Made by a program: the position numbers and the translations under genes
Notes under the pieces: model-generated
What the model was told of the DNA's origin: nothing
The model's input: only the letters and a program-made list of their open reading frames with translations
Database searches by the model: none
NCBI GenBank assembly: GCA_019321725.1
Contig: CM033108.1
Location: forward strand, 20,659,799-20,723,798
Source: Paulownia fortunei
Lineage: Eukaryota; Streptophyta; Magnoliopsida; Lamiales; Paulowniaceae
Length of the DNA stretch: 64,000 nt
Reading direction: 5' to 3'
In this document: in pieces, positions 47,892 through 60,115 of the stretch
How positions within the stretch are numbered: position 1 is the stretch's first letter
Layout: every line of letters starts with the position of its first letter

Positions 47892-48510
47892 CTAAATAGG
47901 TGGCTGGTTGCCATTTTCCACATAGATGCATCTTTCAGCATTAATTGACACTCGACTCCTTAGACAACTATTCATTATCACACTTATGTGAGTAGTTACA
48001 CCTGTGTCTACCCACCAAGTGTGACTTAGTGCTAAAGCCAAATTAACTTCAGACAACAAATTTAAAAAGTTTAACCCCTTTTGATGAGCCATTTAGTGTA
48101 TTTGGCATAGTCCTTCACATTTCCAATCATTTTGCTGAAGAAATAGCTGACAACCTTATTTTGTTTCTACTGCACCTTAGGCTGTGAAGTCCCACTGTCT
48201 ACAACTCTTTTCTTTGACAATCCATTTTATTTTTCCTGTTGGCTGCATTATAATGAGTGGAATAAGCTAAGTGAGCATTTTACATAATGTACTCCCTATA
48301 GTCCGTATGTCATTATACCGCATTGAAACGAATTTTAGACATAATCCTCTCATTTCCATCTTTTCAATTCCAATGAATTGGTCTACTATTTGGCTCAGGA
48401 ATTTCTTAGCATTTCCCTCCTTAAGAATTGCACCTATGATGGTATCGAGAATTGAATCCTTCATGATCATAAGACTTATGCAGTTGGAACACTCCCACTT
48501 TCATAATTAA
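47892..48510 (-). pseudogene. Copia D gag and protease relic
   Basis: The protease frame has SHTWWVDTGVTTHISV (active-site DTG present). The gag frame at 48267-48470 has AILKEGNAKKFLSQIVDQFI and KFVSMRYNDI, resembling UBN2 gag. Stops separate them. Confidence 0.7.
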
Positions 48511-49497
48511 CCCTCTGCTCAACAATATTTTCTCTTGAAAGGGGTGGGAGTTTCGTCCATCCCAGTTGCATAGTCCCAGATCTATACAACCAAACATAAA
48601 AGTAATACGCTCTTTTCATTTATTAAAATTAAAACATGTGCATTTAAGTAGTGGAATGTTACTTTAATTCAGTAATATAAGATGCAAAACTGGATGCATA
48701 ACAAATAACATGCTCACAATAAACAATAGTCTCATAACCTTAGTGCATAGATAAAATACACAACCCAAATATATTATCATGCAAAGGTAATCTCATAAAA
48801 CATAGACTACAGTAAAATAAACCACTAAATGAGCTTTTATTAGATACCTAGCAAAACATTGATATTTAGTTTTTAGACAGAAATATCAACTGTAAATGAT
48901 ACTATCCATATAGTAATTAATACTGACAATGACAATTAATTCTGTCAAACAATAAGCTTTTTTTGGACTGACTTATTGCTCTAATGGAAACTTACAATCA
49001 TCACATTTAAGCACGCATGTTATTTGGCCAAACAATAACATAACTTTCCTTTGACTGATTATTATTTGTATAAATAACAAACATATACATCTTAATATTT
49101 CCAAAAAAATAAATCTACATAACATAAGTTACTTTGGCAACATATTATTTCAATCAATTTATTTTGAAGTATGAGACAAGTAGGAATAAAATATATTTCA
49201 ATTTAATCACACATGTCTATCATCTTGCCAAACAATATTCTTTCTTTGAATCGATCATTATCCGCATAGATATTAGACATAGTGCAAATCTTTTAGTCGA
49301 CATCTCATATCTCAAAAAAAAAAATATAGATAACAGAGGTCACTTTGACAATATATTATTGCAATTTATATTGAAATATAAAATAAGATTTGCGAAAATA
49401 ATGATATTATTTTTGTTTACTAGGGTTCTAACTAAATTTAACTAAATTTGGGCCAAACTCTGTACAGATCATACTTGAATCAGATTTAGACTCAGTT

Positions 49498-49617
49498 TTA
49501 ATTTAATCCTTATGGGTCCAATTATTTACACCCCTTTATGACCCAATACAATGAGCCTTAATTTAATCCTTATGGGTCCAATTATTTACACCCCTTTATG
49601 ACCCAATACAATGAGCT
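49498..49617. repeat. Perfect 60-bp tandem duplication
   Basis: Two adjacent copies with period 60 and no mismatch over at least 58 bases per unit (for example GACCCAATACAATGAGC in each), inside the leader of copia D. Confidence 0.9.
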
Positions 49618-49879
49618 GAATTCATATGCCCCAAATCCCAACCTTTCTAGGTTTCAAAGCCCAAAGTCAAATTAGGCCTAAAATCTAGCCATATTTGGAT
49701 TGATAAAAAATAGGCCATAGATGAAAATTTAAATTTAAGCCCAAAAACAAAAATTAGGCCAAATTAAAAATCCTCTTGCTAGACAGTAGAAACTTGAAAA
49801 TACTGATTATTCAACCTATCTCCATCACCCTGAACAACCTACCTCCTGACCTTCACCCCACAGCATCGTCGAACACTCT

Positions 49880-50270
49880 ACCGCCGACAAGCTAGCAGCC
49901 AATAACAAGAACAGCCAGCAACCGCCTTCCCCAACTTCTCCTTCTGGCAGCCACTCCGTCGCCCCCTAAAACTACTATGATTGGCGATAAAAAACCTAAA
50001 GGAAACAATCTGCAGCCTTCTGTCTTATGTCTCATCGACTTTAAGGCTTTGAGGGACGCGAGTCTGCCCTTGCCATGGCGGTGGTGAGGAGGAGATGGTG
50101 GTGGCACACGCAGCTCGCGGCCCGCAATTCTTGATGGGGCTCCCACCACCTTCTTTCCTTCGCGGTGTTTGGGGGCAAGATGAGTGGTGGTGGGGTGGTC
50201 TTGGGGGCGACACAGCCGCAAAACCAGATCGGCCGCCCTTTCCCCTCATCGGAATTTGCCTATATGTATA
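49880..50270. other. GC-rich tract in the copia D leader
   Basis: A markedly GC-rich block of about 400 bp with long overlapping open frames on both strands (minus 49892-50221 and 50025-50288, plus 50095-50370). The frames are proline/arginine/glycine-rich and low in complexity. No family resemblance. It may be a captured host fragment or a structured leader. Confidence 0.45.
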
Positions 50271-50760
50271 TACGTTATGTATATACAAAATATATATATA
50301 TATATATAACTTTCAAAAGAATTATTTCAGATTTCTTCTTTCAAAATTTTGTTTTAACGAATCTAATTAACAAAGACCCGTAATTTTCATGAGGATCTAA
50401 CATAACCTGATTTTGATACCACTTATTGGAAATTTATGTTCAAAACTTTTATGGTGGAAAACTGAATTACTTAATAAGATCACATGTTAAATCAATTAAG
50501 AAATAACTTAATACTAAATTGGAAGCATTACTAAATTGTATTGTATTTTATTTTGTTATGACCCATTATAATAAATAAAATAAAATACTATAATCTCTAT
50601 ACATTTAAGTTAATACTAATGCCATAAAGATGTTTTCTAGGCTCAACACTTTATCTACTGGATTGATCACTTCAAAATGGGCTTTAACAATATTATCCAA
50701 TTAACAAACAATTATAATATACAATATGTTAATATGCTGACTCATTAAAGAAATTTCAAT

Positions 50761-50870
50761 ATTTATATCTTGGTCGTAACAATTTGTGAGATACAATAAT
50801 GTTTGCAGAGGAATTGCTAAAATAATAATTGTGTCTTTCTCCAGCCAAGAAATAGGTTTAGTTTAGAACA
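50761..50870 (+). pseudogene. Relic of the exon 1 end and intron start, second copy
   Basis: Aligns with 34531-34640, including the last roughly 30 bases of exon 1 (GTCGTAACA-A/G-TTTG) and intron 1 sequence (GAATTGCTAAA, ATAGGTTTAGTTAG). The donor GT is changed (GGTACAATAATG to GATACAATAATG). It marks the left edge of the duplicated segment that carries the second cassette. Confidence 0.7.
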
Positions 50871-51143
50871 CGTGTTGGATACTTCCGATCATTTTTTCAT
50901 ATATAGTTCACAATAAATATATATTTTAAGAAATATTTTATATATACAAAATAAATAAAAAAACTAAAATAGATTATCCAAACTGCACATGGAATACTCT
51001 TACTCTTACATGCATTTTATTCTTTAACATCTGTGCCTATGTTTTTTTAGAATTCCATCATTCATGACTATATATATATCTGGAAAACATATTACATTCT
51101 AATATTCTTATTCATACCATGGATCCTGCAACTGATTTGACAG

Positions 51144-51503
51144 GTTCAATTCCAAAGGAAATTGGTAATCTTTATGAGTTGAAGTGGCTTTCCTTACACA
51201 ACAACAACATTAGTGGCCCTATACCACTAACTATGTTCAACATCTCTTCTCTTCAATACATAGTTCTATCAACTAATCGCCTATATGGTATTCTTCCCAC
51301 AAATATATGCCGTTCTCTTCCAAATCTTCAAGCGCTTTACTTGGATCAGAATGATTTGTATGGAAGCATCCCAACGGGAATAGAATGTTCAGCTCTTGAA
51401 AATTTGTCCTTGGGTGGTAACAAGTTCGAAGGCCACATTCCTAGAGAGATTGGAAATTTAACCGTACTTAAGGTGCTGTATCTTGATGACAATCACTTGA
51501 CAG
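51144..51503 (+). CDS. LRR-XII receptor kinase, duplicated exon 2 (five-LRR cassette)
   Basis: 360 bp, the same length and phase as the exon at 34934-35293, with about 15 of 120 residues different (for example KEIGNLYELKWLSLHNNN). Acceptor TTTGACAG before 51144, donor GT at 51504, phase 1 at both ends. It can splice onto exon 1, onto the first cassette, or only to exon 3 at 55106 without changing the frame. Inclusion of both cassettes would lengthen the ectodomain by five LRRs. An upstream ATG at 51119 lies in intron-like sequence and is not taken as a start. Which cassette the transcript uses cannot be told from sequence. Confidence 0.8.
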
Positions 51504-51569
51504 GTATGATAATCCTTGAATTACATGAAATTACGGTTCTATGTCTATACACCTCATATTAACTTGTGA

Positions 51570-54112
51570 TTGCATTTATTGGGTTCACATGTGGTGAGAT
51601 AAGATACATAGTGAAAAACTAAAATTTTAAATATAATAAAAAAAACACATTGTATGTGAACTATAATTAATCCCAGAATCTTTGTGATTGATTGATTAAG
51701 CTTTCTAATTTAGTTATGTGTAGGAAGGTTTCGTGAATAATACCTGATTGTGCTTCCTATTGATGTCGTGATAGAAATAATTACAATTATTCTTCACTCA
51801 ACTCTCACATACGAATTCAAATTTAATATAAGATTCTACGATGTCACCTCTTTAATAATATCCATACATTAAACGCCCACGCACGGTTGATTCTATATTA
51901 ATACAAATTAATAGGACAACTCTAACTAAAATAAGGATTCTTGTGGAACTAAATACAATGATTGTATTTTTTTAAACTTTATTAATTAATCACAATTAAT
52001 TGATTTAATCCAACCCTTAATATAATTTTTAGAAATAAATGAACTTATCCAAGTTTGTGTGTGATTCCTAAAGTTCATCAATAAGCTAACAGTGGATTCT
52101 CAACTCTTGTAATATAATTAAATAAATAATTTATTTTGATTAATTTATTCTTTTATAAATAGCCCTTGAATTCCAAGAACCTACAAGTCATGGAAAGCAT
52201 CTACCAATGCATCATGAATACTTAGATATGGGTAAAGTAGTGAACCTATTTTCTATTACGAGTACCATGTGAGTACAATCCTTAAGTCTACCAATTTCCC
52301 GATTCAGTTTAGGGTGCGAATTGTTAATCAAAATCCTATTTGATTGTATAACTATATATTTATTCCTAGTCTCATGTCTCCTTCATGAAATTAGAAGACC
52401 TTCATCTAATTTTTATTCAGCCTTAGCCAAGGACATAATCACAAATTCATCTTACTTTCCTTAGTTTATTACTTCTTATCATTGTCTACAAATTATCACA
52501 AAGATGAGAACTACAACCAATATCTAATACCTAAAAAGTATCGTCAATCTAAAGGTTCACTTCAACAAAGTATATACCAAAACTGTTCTAGCGGCTCGCA
52601 AGGTACTTTTTGCACTTCCTCCTCTAATGTCCCGATTTGCCATAATAGTGACACTTAGTTTTGGCCTTGGAACCCTTCTTGACTCCACCAGAGACTATTA
52701 TCTTTATGGCCTTTACGGAACCCTTTCGTTTCTCTTTCTTCGACCTTGCAGTCTTAGATTAGGATGAAAAGTTAATCAACATGAGCTTCTCTTTCTTCAT
52801 GGTGGACTAGGCCATATTAAAGTACAATATATCGTGTACAATGTTACAATAGAGTCTTATGTCCAAGGTCTAATTCTTACATTATTATAACAAAAAAATT
52901 CCCATTCGACAAACATGGTTTTCAATTAAGAATTTTTAGGTGAGGTAATTTAGTATATTTGTTTTCTTATAAGCACATATATACATGCACTATGCCTATA
53001 CATATAGAGCAAGATATCCTCTTTTAGAGTTTGCATCGTATACTATTGAACTCATCGATATTCCGTCTCAACGAATCATCGACTTAGAATATTTATTAAA
53101 CCAAAGCCATTAAAACATATTCTATGATCGTCATCTATACACGATCATGCCCCATAAATATATAAGGTCTAGAAATTTCATCCAATTTACTTAATACAAA
53201 TTTAAGATGAAGAAATATCATTTATTGATTATTTAAATAAGATCATTTATTTGAAAGCTTCAAAGTATGAGAACTAGTGAATATCATCATGAAATTGAAT
53301 GAATATCTAAGTCCAGTGGCTTAGATATGTAAGAAAATTTTGATGTTTAATATATAAGGTGAATTAGACACATAACATAGTCTCGTTCTTATCAACCAAA
53401 GGTGATGCGAGTCAAATTACAACTACCAAAACACAACTCTTTGTTGATGACTATGTGAAATATTCCTTGAAATTTTCTACAAAACCAACGTTAGGAGTAT
53501 TTGGGTTTGGTCAACGAAAATATTTCAATGCTTAAGTCATAATCAATTTAAAAAAATTATTCCAAAGAGAATGTATAATTATTGAATACATACCTTAAAC
53601 TAATTTAAAGGCCAACATAAAGTAAACAAAACCTTACCCAGGTATGACTCAACATCCTACTGAACTTGAGTCCATTCCTCATTCAAGATTTCATTCCTAG
53701 TAAGACTTGACACTCTAGAAACCTGGATCTCCTAAAGATCATCAATTAAGTTATTATTATGGATTAAAATGGACTAATAAAGATGATCCATCTTAATCCC
53801 ATTTACAATTATGGACCTCAACCCATTCATATCCATAGTGCTCGACCTACCCTACAATCTCCATAGGTCGGCGTAAAAACTCGAGCCTATTATCCTAAGG
53901 CTAATCCTTATGGCATCAAGAATCAATCCTCCAAAAATAATTAAACCTTTATCATAGATTGAGATAAACTGCCTAAGAAGGCAACCCAACCCAATTTCAA
54001 CTTCTACAAACTTTAAGTCAATAACTAATTGATCCGTCCTAATTTAACATTAGAAACTCAATCAATAATTTTGGTTCAATAACCTAGGGCCAATCTAAAT
54101 AGTATCATAAGA
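51570..54112 (-). mobile_element. 2.5-kb copia-type relic within the intron
   Basis: It interrupts the intron homology with 35294-35830 (left edge about 51570, right edge about 54112). On the minus strand, 52612-52653 encodes a CCHC-like knuckle, CHYYGKSGH, stop, RRKC (one cysteine changed to tyrosine), preceded by a lysine-rich stretch and followed at about 52470-52540 by VLDIGCSSHL, a protease active-site relic (DTG to DIG). These are copia gag-protease remains. LTRs were not resolved. Confidence 0.5.
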
Positions 54113-55105
54113 GTCTGTCTCGCAAGGAATACGTTACTATGAGGTGGCCCTTTCAGCTATCACTAAGGGATGTCTTAACTTTATTTCTGTACTTTTCTCT
54201 AAAAGAATTCCAGAGTTATTCTCATGAATAAGAGCATGGTCCTTTATGAATTGTCGACAACATATGAATTGATCCAAAAAAAAATAAAAAATGAAGATAA
54301 GCTAATATACAAATTCGTAGATACCAAAGGTATGAATTAAATGAATTTAAATTATTTTATTAAATATAGTGCTTGTACTTTTACATCATGTAAAAATTAG
54401 TTTGAATAGCTCACTATCATTACATAATTTAAGATACCATTTAAAGTGATTAACATTTTCACAAATTATTAAATTTGGTATGTGAAAATCTGTTGCCGTT
54501 GTAATTAATTTAGTTAACCAATTTATCAATTCGTTATGTTTTAATTGATGTTATAATAATGATTAATTTTAGAATATGAAATGAAATGCATAGTAAAAAA
54601 ATAAAATTGAAATCAATAATTTTAACTAGTTCAAATATTAAATATCCTACTTCTTGAAACCACGTCCAAAGAAAAAATAATTCACTATCAGTAAAGGTTT
54701 AACACAATGCAATAATTAGACTTATAAAATAAAATCGAAAACTTCATCTTTGTTTTGATACCATTTTATATTGCTCCATTGGTGGACTTATTTGTAAGAT
54801 CTCCTTAATTTGAATCTGTCTCATTGAACTCCTTTTTACATTGACCACCGTCAAACAGCAAAACGTTCTCTCCCGAGAACTTGAAATATTAAAAAAATAA
54901 TAAAAAAATTGGGCTATAAAAATTTGAGAACTTGAAATTATATTCAAATTATGTTATTTAAAAATATTAAAGTTCAATTATACCCTCATTTTTTGCTATT
55001 TCATACTTATTCATATGTTGATTTATTTTAAAATATTTTCCTTTGGTGGGCTTTATGTAGTTCTATATGTCATTTTGAGTTTGTACTGTTTCCATAATTT
55101 GACAG
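54113..55105. other. Intron sequence before exon 3, no gene
   Basis: 54113-54290 matches 35608-35800. The rest is AT-rich with short repeats. The acceptor for exon 3 is AATTTGACAG ending at 55105. Confidence 0.6.
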
Positions 55106-57097
55106 GTATAATACCTCAAGAAATAAGCAAACTTTACCAATTGGAGATGCTTGGATTGAGTAATAACAGTTTAAGTGGCTCTATTCCTCTAGGGATCTTC
55201 AACATTTCGACACTCCGAACTATTTCTTTAGTAGAGAATAACCTTTCAGGAACTTTGCCCTCCACACTGGGTCACAGGCTGCCGAATCCTGAAAATCTTT
55301 CTCTATACAGTAATAATCTTACCGGACAAATACCTGAATCCATCTCCAATTCTTCTAAACTGACTATCATATCTCTTGATAATAACAAATTCACCGGTCC
55401 AGTTCCCAACTCATTTGGCAATCTAAGGTTTCTTTCGTTTTTGCATTTATTTGGAAACAGTTTAACAAGTGATTCATCTCAAGAGTTGAACTTCATAACT
55501 TCCTTGACCAACTGTCCACACTTAAAAGGAGTGGATATATCTGATAATCCTCTAGATGGTGTTATTCCTGCTTCCATAGGGAATCTTTCCACTTCACTGG
55601 AAAAGATTTATGCTTCTAGTTGCAAAATCAAGGGCAATATGCCAAATGAAATCGGCAACCTAAGCAGCCTAATGACGTTGTATCTGACCAAAAATGAATT
55701 GAGTGGATTCATTCCAAAAGCATTTCAAGGTTTGCAAAAGCTTCAAGGACTGTCACTTGGCAATAACAAGATAAGAGGATCATTGCCAAGTAGTCTTTGT
55801 GATTTGCATGAACTGAGCAGTTTAGATTTGAGCCAAAACGAAATTTCAGGTCCCATTCTAGACTGCATGGGGAATCTTACTTCTCTAAGAGAGATTTATT
55901 TGGCTTCCAATAGATTAACTTCCATTATCCCTTCTGGCATGTGGAACCTCAAAGATCTCTTAAGGCTTGATCTATCCATAAATTCTTTTAGTGGTAGACT
56001 ACCTCAAGAAGTTGAAAACCTGAAGGTGGCAATTTATATCGATCTCTCAAGAAATCGGTTCACAGGTGTTATTCCTAACATATCTGGTGATATGCAGAAC
56101 ATGATCAATTTTTCTTTGGCAAGCAACAAATTACAGGGATCCATTCCACAATCGTTTGGCAAAATGATAAGCTTGGAGTGGCTAGACTTATCAAATAATA
56201 ACCTGTCAGGAGAGATACCAAAGTTATTAGAAGGGCTTCAATTTCTAAAGTATTTCAATGTTTCATTTAACAAATTAAGAGGAGAGATTCTCAGTGTCGG
56301 GCCCTTCAAGAATTTCACCTATCTGTTTTTTGTGTCGAATGAAGCCTTGTGTGGTGCTCCTCAATTACATGTGCCGCCTTGTCGCAATACTTCTTCACAT
56401 AGGTTGAGGACAAGAAGATTTGTTCTGGTTATATCAGTTATAATCACATCATTGATCCTTACCATGATCTTAGTTTTTTCATGGATCATGAGAAATAAAA
56501 GAAAAGAGGTTCCATTTCAAGCTGATTTATTTCACAACACAACAGCTGGAAGATTTTCATACAAACAAATTCAAAAGGCAACTGATGGCTTTAGCCAAGG
56601 TAACTTGCTTGGTACTGGAAGTTTTGGTGCTGTTTACCGAGCAACTTTTGAAAATGGTATGGTTTTTGCTGTGAAAGTGTTCAACCTTCAACTGGAAGAT
56701 GCATCCAAGAGTTTCGAAACAGAATGTGAAATGTTAAGAAACCTACGCCACAGAAATCTCACAAAAGCAATCAGTGCTTGCTGTAACCTTGATTTTAAAG
56801 CCTTAGTTCTGGAGCACATGCAGAATGGGAGTCTCGAGGATTGGTTGTATTCAGATGGTCATTTCTTGAATATTATGCAAAGATTGGAAATAATGATAGA
56901 TGTGGCATCTGCTTTGGAATATCTGCACCATGGTTATCCCACACCTGTGATTCATTGTGATTTAAAGCCTAGCAACATCCTGCTTGACAAAGATATGGTG
57001 GGACATGTGAGTGATTTTGGCATTACAAAGTTGTTAGGAGAGGAAGAAAGTAACGTGCATACCAAAACTCTAGCTACCTTAGGCTACATTGCACCAG
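55106..57097 (+). CDS. LRR-XII receptor kinase, exon 3 (LRRs, transmembrane, kinase)
   Basis: 1992 bp, open throughout. It encodes about 15 LRRs, from IIPQEISKLYQLEMLGLSNN to a final LRR ending in VSFNKLRGEI, then the cysteine pair ALCG...VPPC, a transmembrane helix (FVLVISVIITSLILTMILVF), juxtamembrane RNKRKE, and a Ser/Thr kinase. Kinase: glycine loop GTGSFGAVY, catalytic lysine AVK (56674-56676), alpha-C glutamate in SFETECEML, catalytic loop HCD (56953-56961) with LKPSN, DFG (57013-57021), and APG, whose final codon is completed by exon 4 to give APE. HCD in place of HRD makes it a non-RD kinase, typical of immune receptors. The donor GT is at 57098, phase 1. Start codons upstream (55015) lie in intron sequence. 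Confidence 0.9.
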
Positions 57098-57225
57098 GTA
57101 ACCAACTTCTCGTCCTACCTTTCATTTTTCTTTTGTCTGTTGGTATATAAAATTCTTTCAAATTTTATATATTCCTGAACTCAAGTTACTATATATATAG
57201 TTTTTAGTTCTATGCTTGTTTTCAG

Positions 57226-57569
57226 AGTACGGAACAGAAGGACTAGTATCTTGTGCTTCTGATATCTATAGCTATGGAATTCTATTAATGGAAACATTTA
57301 CAAGAAGAAGGCCAAGTGACACTATGTTTGCTGGAGACTTGAGTTTGAGGAGCTGGATAAATGCTTCGCTTCCTAATGGGATAAGTCAGATTGTAGATTC
57401 CAACTTAATGAGAGCAGAAGAGGAGCATTTCACTGAACAGTTGCAATATGTTTCATGGATCATTGAGTTGGCTTTGAATTGCACTATTGAATCTCCAAGG
57501 GATAGAATGAATATGAAAGATGTTTTAACAGCTTTGCAAAAGATCAAAGTTCATTTTATTGCTATGTAA
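57226..57569 (+). CDS. LRR-XII receptor kinase, exon 4 (kinase C-lobe end)
   Basis: The acceptor TTGTTTTCAG ends at 57225. Joined to exon 3 it restores IAPEYGTEGLVSCASD, followed by IYSYGILLMETFTRRRPSD, LSLRSWINASLPNGI and the helical end PRDRMNMKDVLTALQKIK, with TAA at 57567-57569. These are kinase subdomains VIII (end) to XI. The split of the APE codon by a phase-1 intron is typical of subfamily XII. The ORF is intact. The last roughly 55 bases of coding sequence are tandemly repeated right after the stop (57574-57628). Confidence 0.9.
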
Positions 57570-57640
57570 TTGCAATGAAAGATGTCTTAACAGCTTTGGA
57601 AAAGATCAAATTAAAGTTCATTTTATGGCTATATATGTTG
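57505..57640 (+). repeat. Tandem duplication of the gene's 3' end
   Basis: 57508-57565 and 57574-57633 are near-identical (GAAAGATG-T/C-TTAACAGC, AAGATCAAA, AAAGTTCATTTTAT), so the 3' UTR begins with a copy of the terminal coding sequence. Confidence 0.85.
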
Positions 57641-57694
57641 CAATGAAGAACCGAAGAACAATAGTATAAAAGTACTTCATGATAGATTTATGCT

Positions 57695-58586
57695 TGTTAT
57701 ATATCTTGTCTAGATATATTCCTGTTGATTGGCAATTTATGGGCAACAATACTTTATGAATTTGATAAGAAAATAAATTAATTGATTGATTTATTTTATA
57801 TGTACTTACCTTATTTGATTTGTGTGTATCCTTGTAGATTTGGAAGGATGAGTAAAACGTAAAAGATTTTGAAAATTATATCTTGAAGATCTTTTTGTTA
57901 AAAAGGAAAATTATTTTGTAATATCTTCGCTTATCAAAAAATGATTCTATAGGCTTTTTCAATTTATGTCGATTGTTTGTGGCATTATTTTATTATAGTT
58001 TTGAGAGAGAGAAAAATTAAACAAGCAGATTTTTTACTTAAGGCCAAAACAAGAGTTTCGTGATCAAAGTTAGCTAAGGAGACTTGGACTACGTTATAAA
58101 TCATATTGCAACATCTTTACTTAACATCCTTAGAGAGAAGGAGGTGAAGTCTTCAAAAGAAGACGCACTGCTGCTTGACCGAGTTCAACGAAGTAGTTTA
58201 AGTCGAGGGAAGCTCGTAAATAAGTTTAACTATTGAAGAACAATATAAGACGACATCAAATAAAGAGGTAGTTTTTAATTTGTTTATAAGTCCTATATTT
58301 GTATTGTGTAAATTATTTTTTAATAGTGAATTTTTTTTTTCTCTAGACACGACCTCGTGCATATAGAGTACTTTCGTACTTAAAGCATATTAAAAGTTGG
58401 TGAGTCAATTTTTATTTTTCTCCCGTGTGTTTATTCTTATATTGCAACATTAAATTCAACATAAGTTTTTGAAAATTGACTAATAATAATATATTTCACT
58501 ACATGTTTTATTTGTATGTTACAATACAGACTTAAACATATGAATTTGAATGATTAATTTAAATATTAAGGCAATAGATTCTATCA
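57695..58586 (+). repeat. 5' LTR of element E
   Basis: It begins TGTTATATATCTTGTC and ends CTATCA immediately before the PBS. It starts 126 bp after the receptor kinase stop codon, so the gene's transcripts would enter it. Confidence 0.8.
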
Positions 58587-58639
58587 ATTGGCATTAAGAG
58601 GAGGTTGCTAAACTTAGTGAGATTTTAGATTTTATTTGT

Positions 58640-59900
58640 TACAAGAATGGACCACTTACAAGAAAGAGTTTTAGTTTCACGCCCCCATTACTAGATAGAT
58701 CAAACTATACCTACTAGAAAGCTAGGATGAGAGCATTCATTAAGTTTTTAGATGAAAATGCTTGGAAATATGTTGTGAACGGATGGAAACACCCTACTAT
58801 TGAGGATGAAAGCAAAACCATAATTCCCAAAACATGAAGACAAGTGGACTACCAATGAGGACCGACTCGCCAATGATAATTCCAAAGCCTTGAATGTCAT
58901 TTTTAGTACAATCAATATCGATCAATTCAAACTAATTTCGACTTGTGAATCAACCAAAGAGGCGTGGGATATTTTGCAAGTGGTGTATGAAGGAACAACA
59001 TCAGAAAGAATGTCAAAACTACAAATGCTTGTTTCAAGATTTGACGACATGAGAAATCTTGAAAGTGAAATAATAGCCAATTTAAATAGAAAATTATGCG
59101 ATATCACTAAGCCTATGCCCTTGGAGAAAAATACTCAAACATTAAACTTATAAGAAAAACTTTAAGGTCGTTACCCTAGAAGTTGATTCACAAAGTTATT
59201 GCAATTGAGAAAGCACGTGATATCATCAAAATAAGGTTAGATGAGCTTATTGTATCCTCATAGACATTCAAAATGAATTTGAAAAAGAACAAAAGGGAAA
59301 AATACTCTTGTTGCAAGTTGATGTTCAAACATCACATCCAAAATGAGTAAGTTGATAACAGTAATGAAGCTTTACCTTGTTTTCTAAAAATTTTGGAAAA
59401 TCCTCAAGCAGATGAGTAAAAAGAATAAGAGTTCTAAATGAGATAAATTTTCTAACCCTCCTAAGTTTACAAGTGCTGTTAATCCCTTTTTTTCTTCTGA
59501 TGATAGGAAAAACAAGAGTGTCCAATGTCATGAGTGCGAAGTATTTAGAAATATTTAATCTAAATATGCCAACACTCTCACTCAATACCACCTGGGGTGA
59601 TGATGAATCTAGTGGGAGTCAAGAAGAAGAGGAGGCACATCTCAACAACAATATAGTATACAACTCTAGGGCTGATCTAAGTAAAATCCAAGCTATGTTC
59701 TACTATTTTGCTTGTCATATTGCAACATCATCTAATTATGCTATTAGTTCTATTACAACACCAACATCAGAAAGTAAGGTTAAAGTTTCTCAAATTGATT
59801 TAAATTGTACTAACTATAATTGTAAAAGTGCTGATGAAGAGCCAAGTTCTAAAGAAATCCAGTTGATGTACAACAAAATATTCCAAAAATGACTAGAGGT
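58640..59900 (+). pseudogene. Element E gag
   Basis: 58646 onwards reads MDHLQERV, then RSNYTY-stop-KARMRAFIKFLDENAWKYVV (DUF4219-like start). Next, 58890-59153 holds FKLISTCESTKEAWDILQVV and SKLQMLVSRFDDMRNLES, a copia gag UBN2 block. A further open stretch, 59473-59892, is acidic and serine-rich. Frames change several times. Confidence 0.75.
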
Positions 59901-60115
59901 TTGTAAAACCAATAAATCATTAGAAAAACAACAGGTGCGGAACTGTTATATCAAAAGGATACGTTGAAACAAGAGTTACAACAGTGTGAACTTCTCATCA
60001 CAGAAAAGGGGAAAAAGCTCAGTACCACCATGACTAAATTAGAAAGTGCACGCAATTCATTATCAAAGACGAACATTGGAAAGAAAAATTAGATGAAATC
60101 CTTTCATGCGGAAAA

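Larger units (their letters stand above)
45291..50750 (-). mobile_element. Ty1-copia retrotransposon D (decayed)
   Basis: Minus-strand domains in order: PBS-like TGGTATCAAAATCAGG (about 50405-50420), a long leader with a GC-rich tract, gag (about 48267-48510), protease (47892-48092), integrase (about 47120-47540), RT (about 45730-46600) and the RNase H end (MITDPFTKDVPPKVFLED at about 45330-45430) with a TAGTGGGG purine tract. A 5' LTR probably fills about 50425-50750, starting (plus strand) ATTGGAAATTTATG. I could not identify a matching 3' LTR. Confidence 0.65.

Noticed and set aside
57216..57225. Exon 4 start at 57216
   Set aside because: This includes intron bases; the TTTTCAG acceptor at 57225 restores the APE codon.
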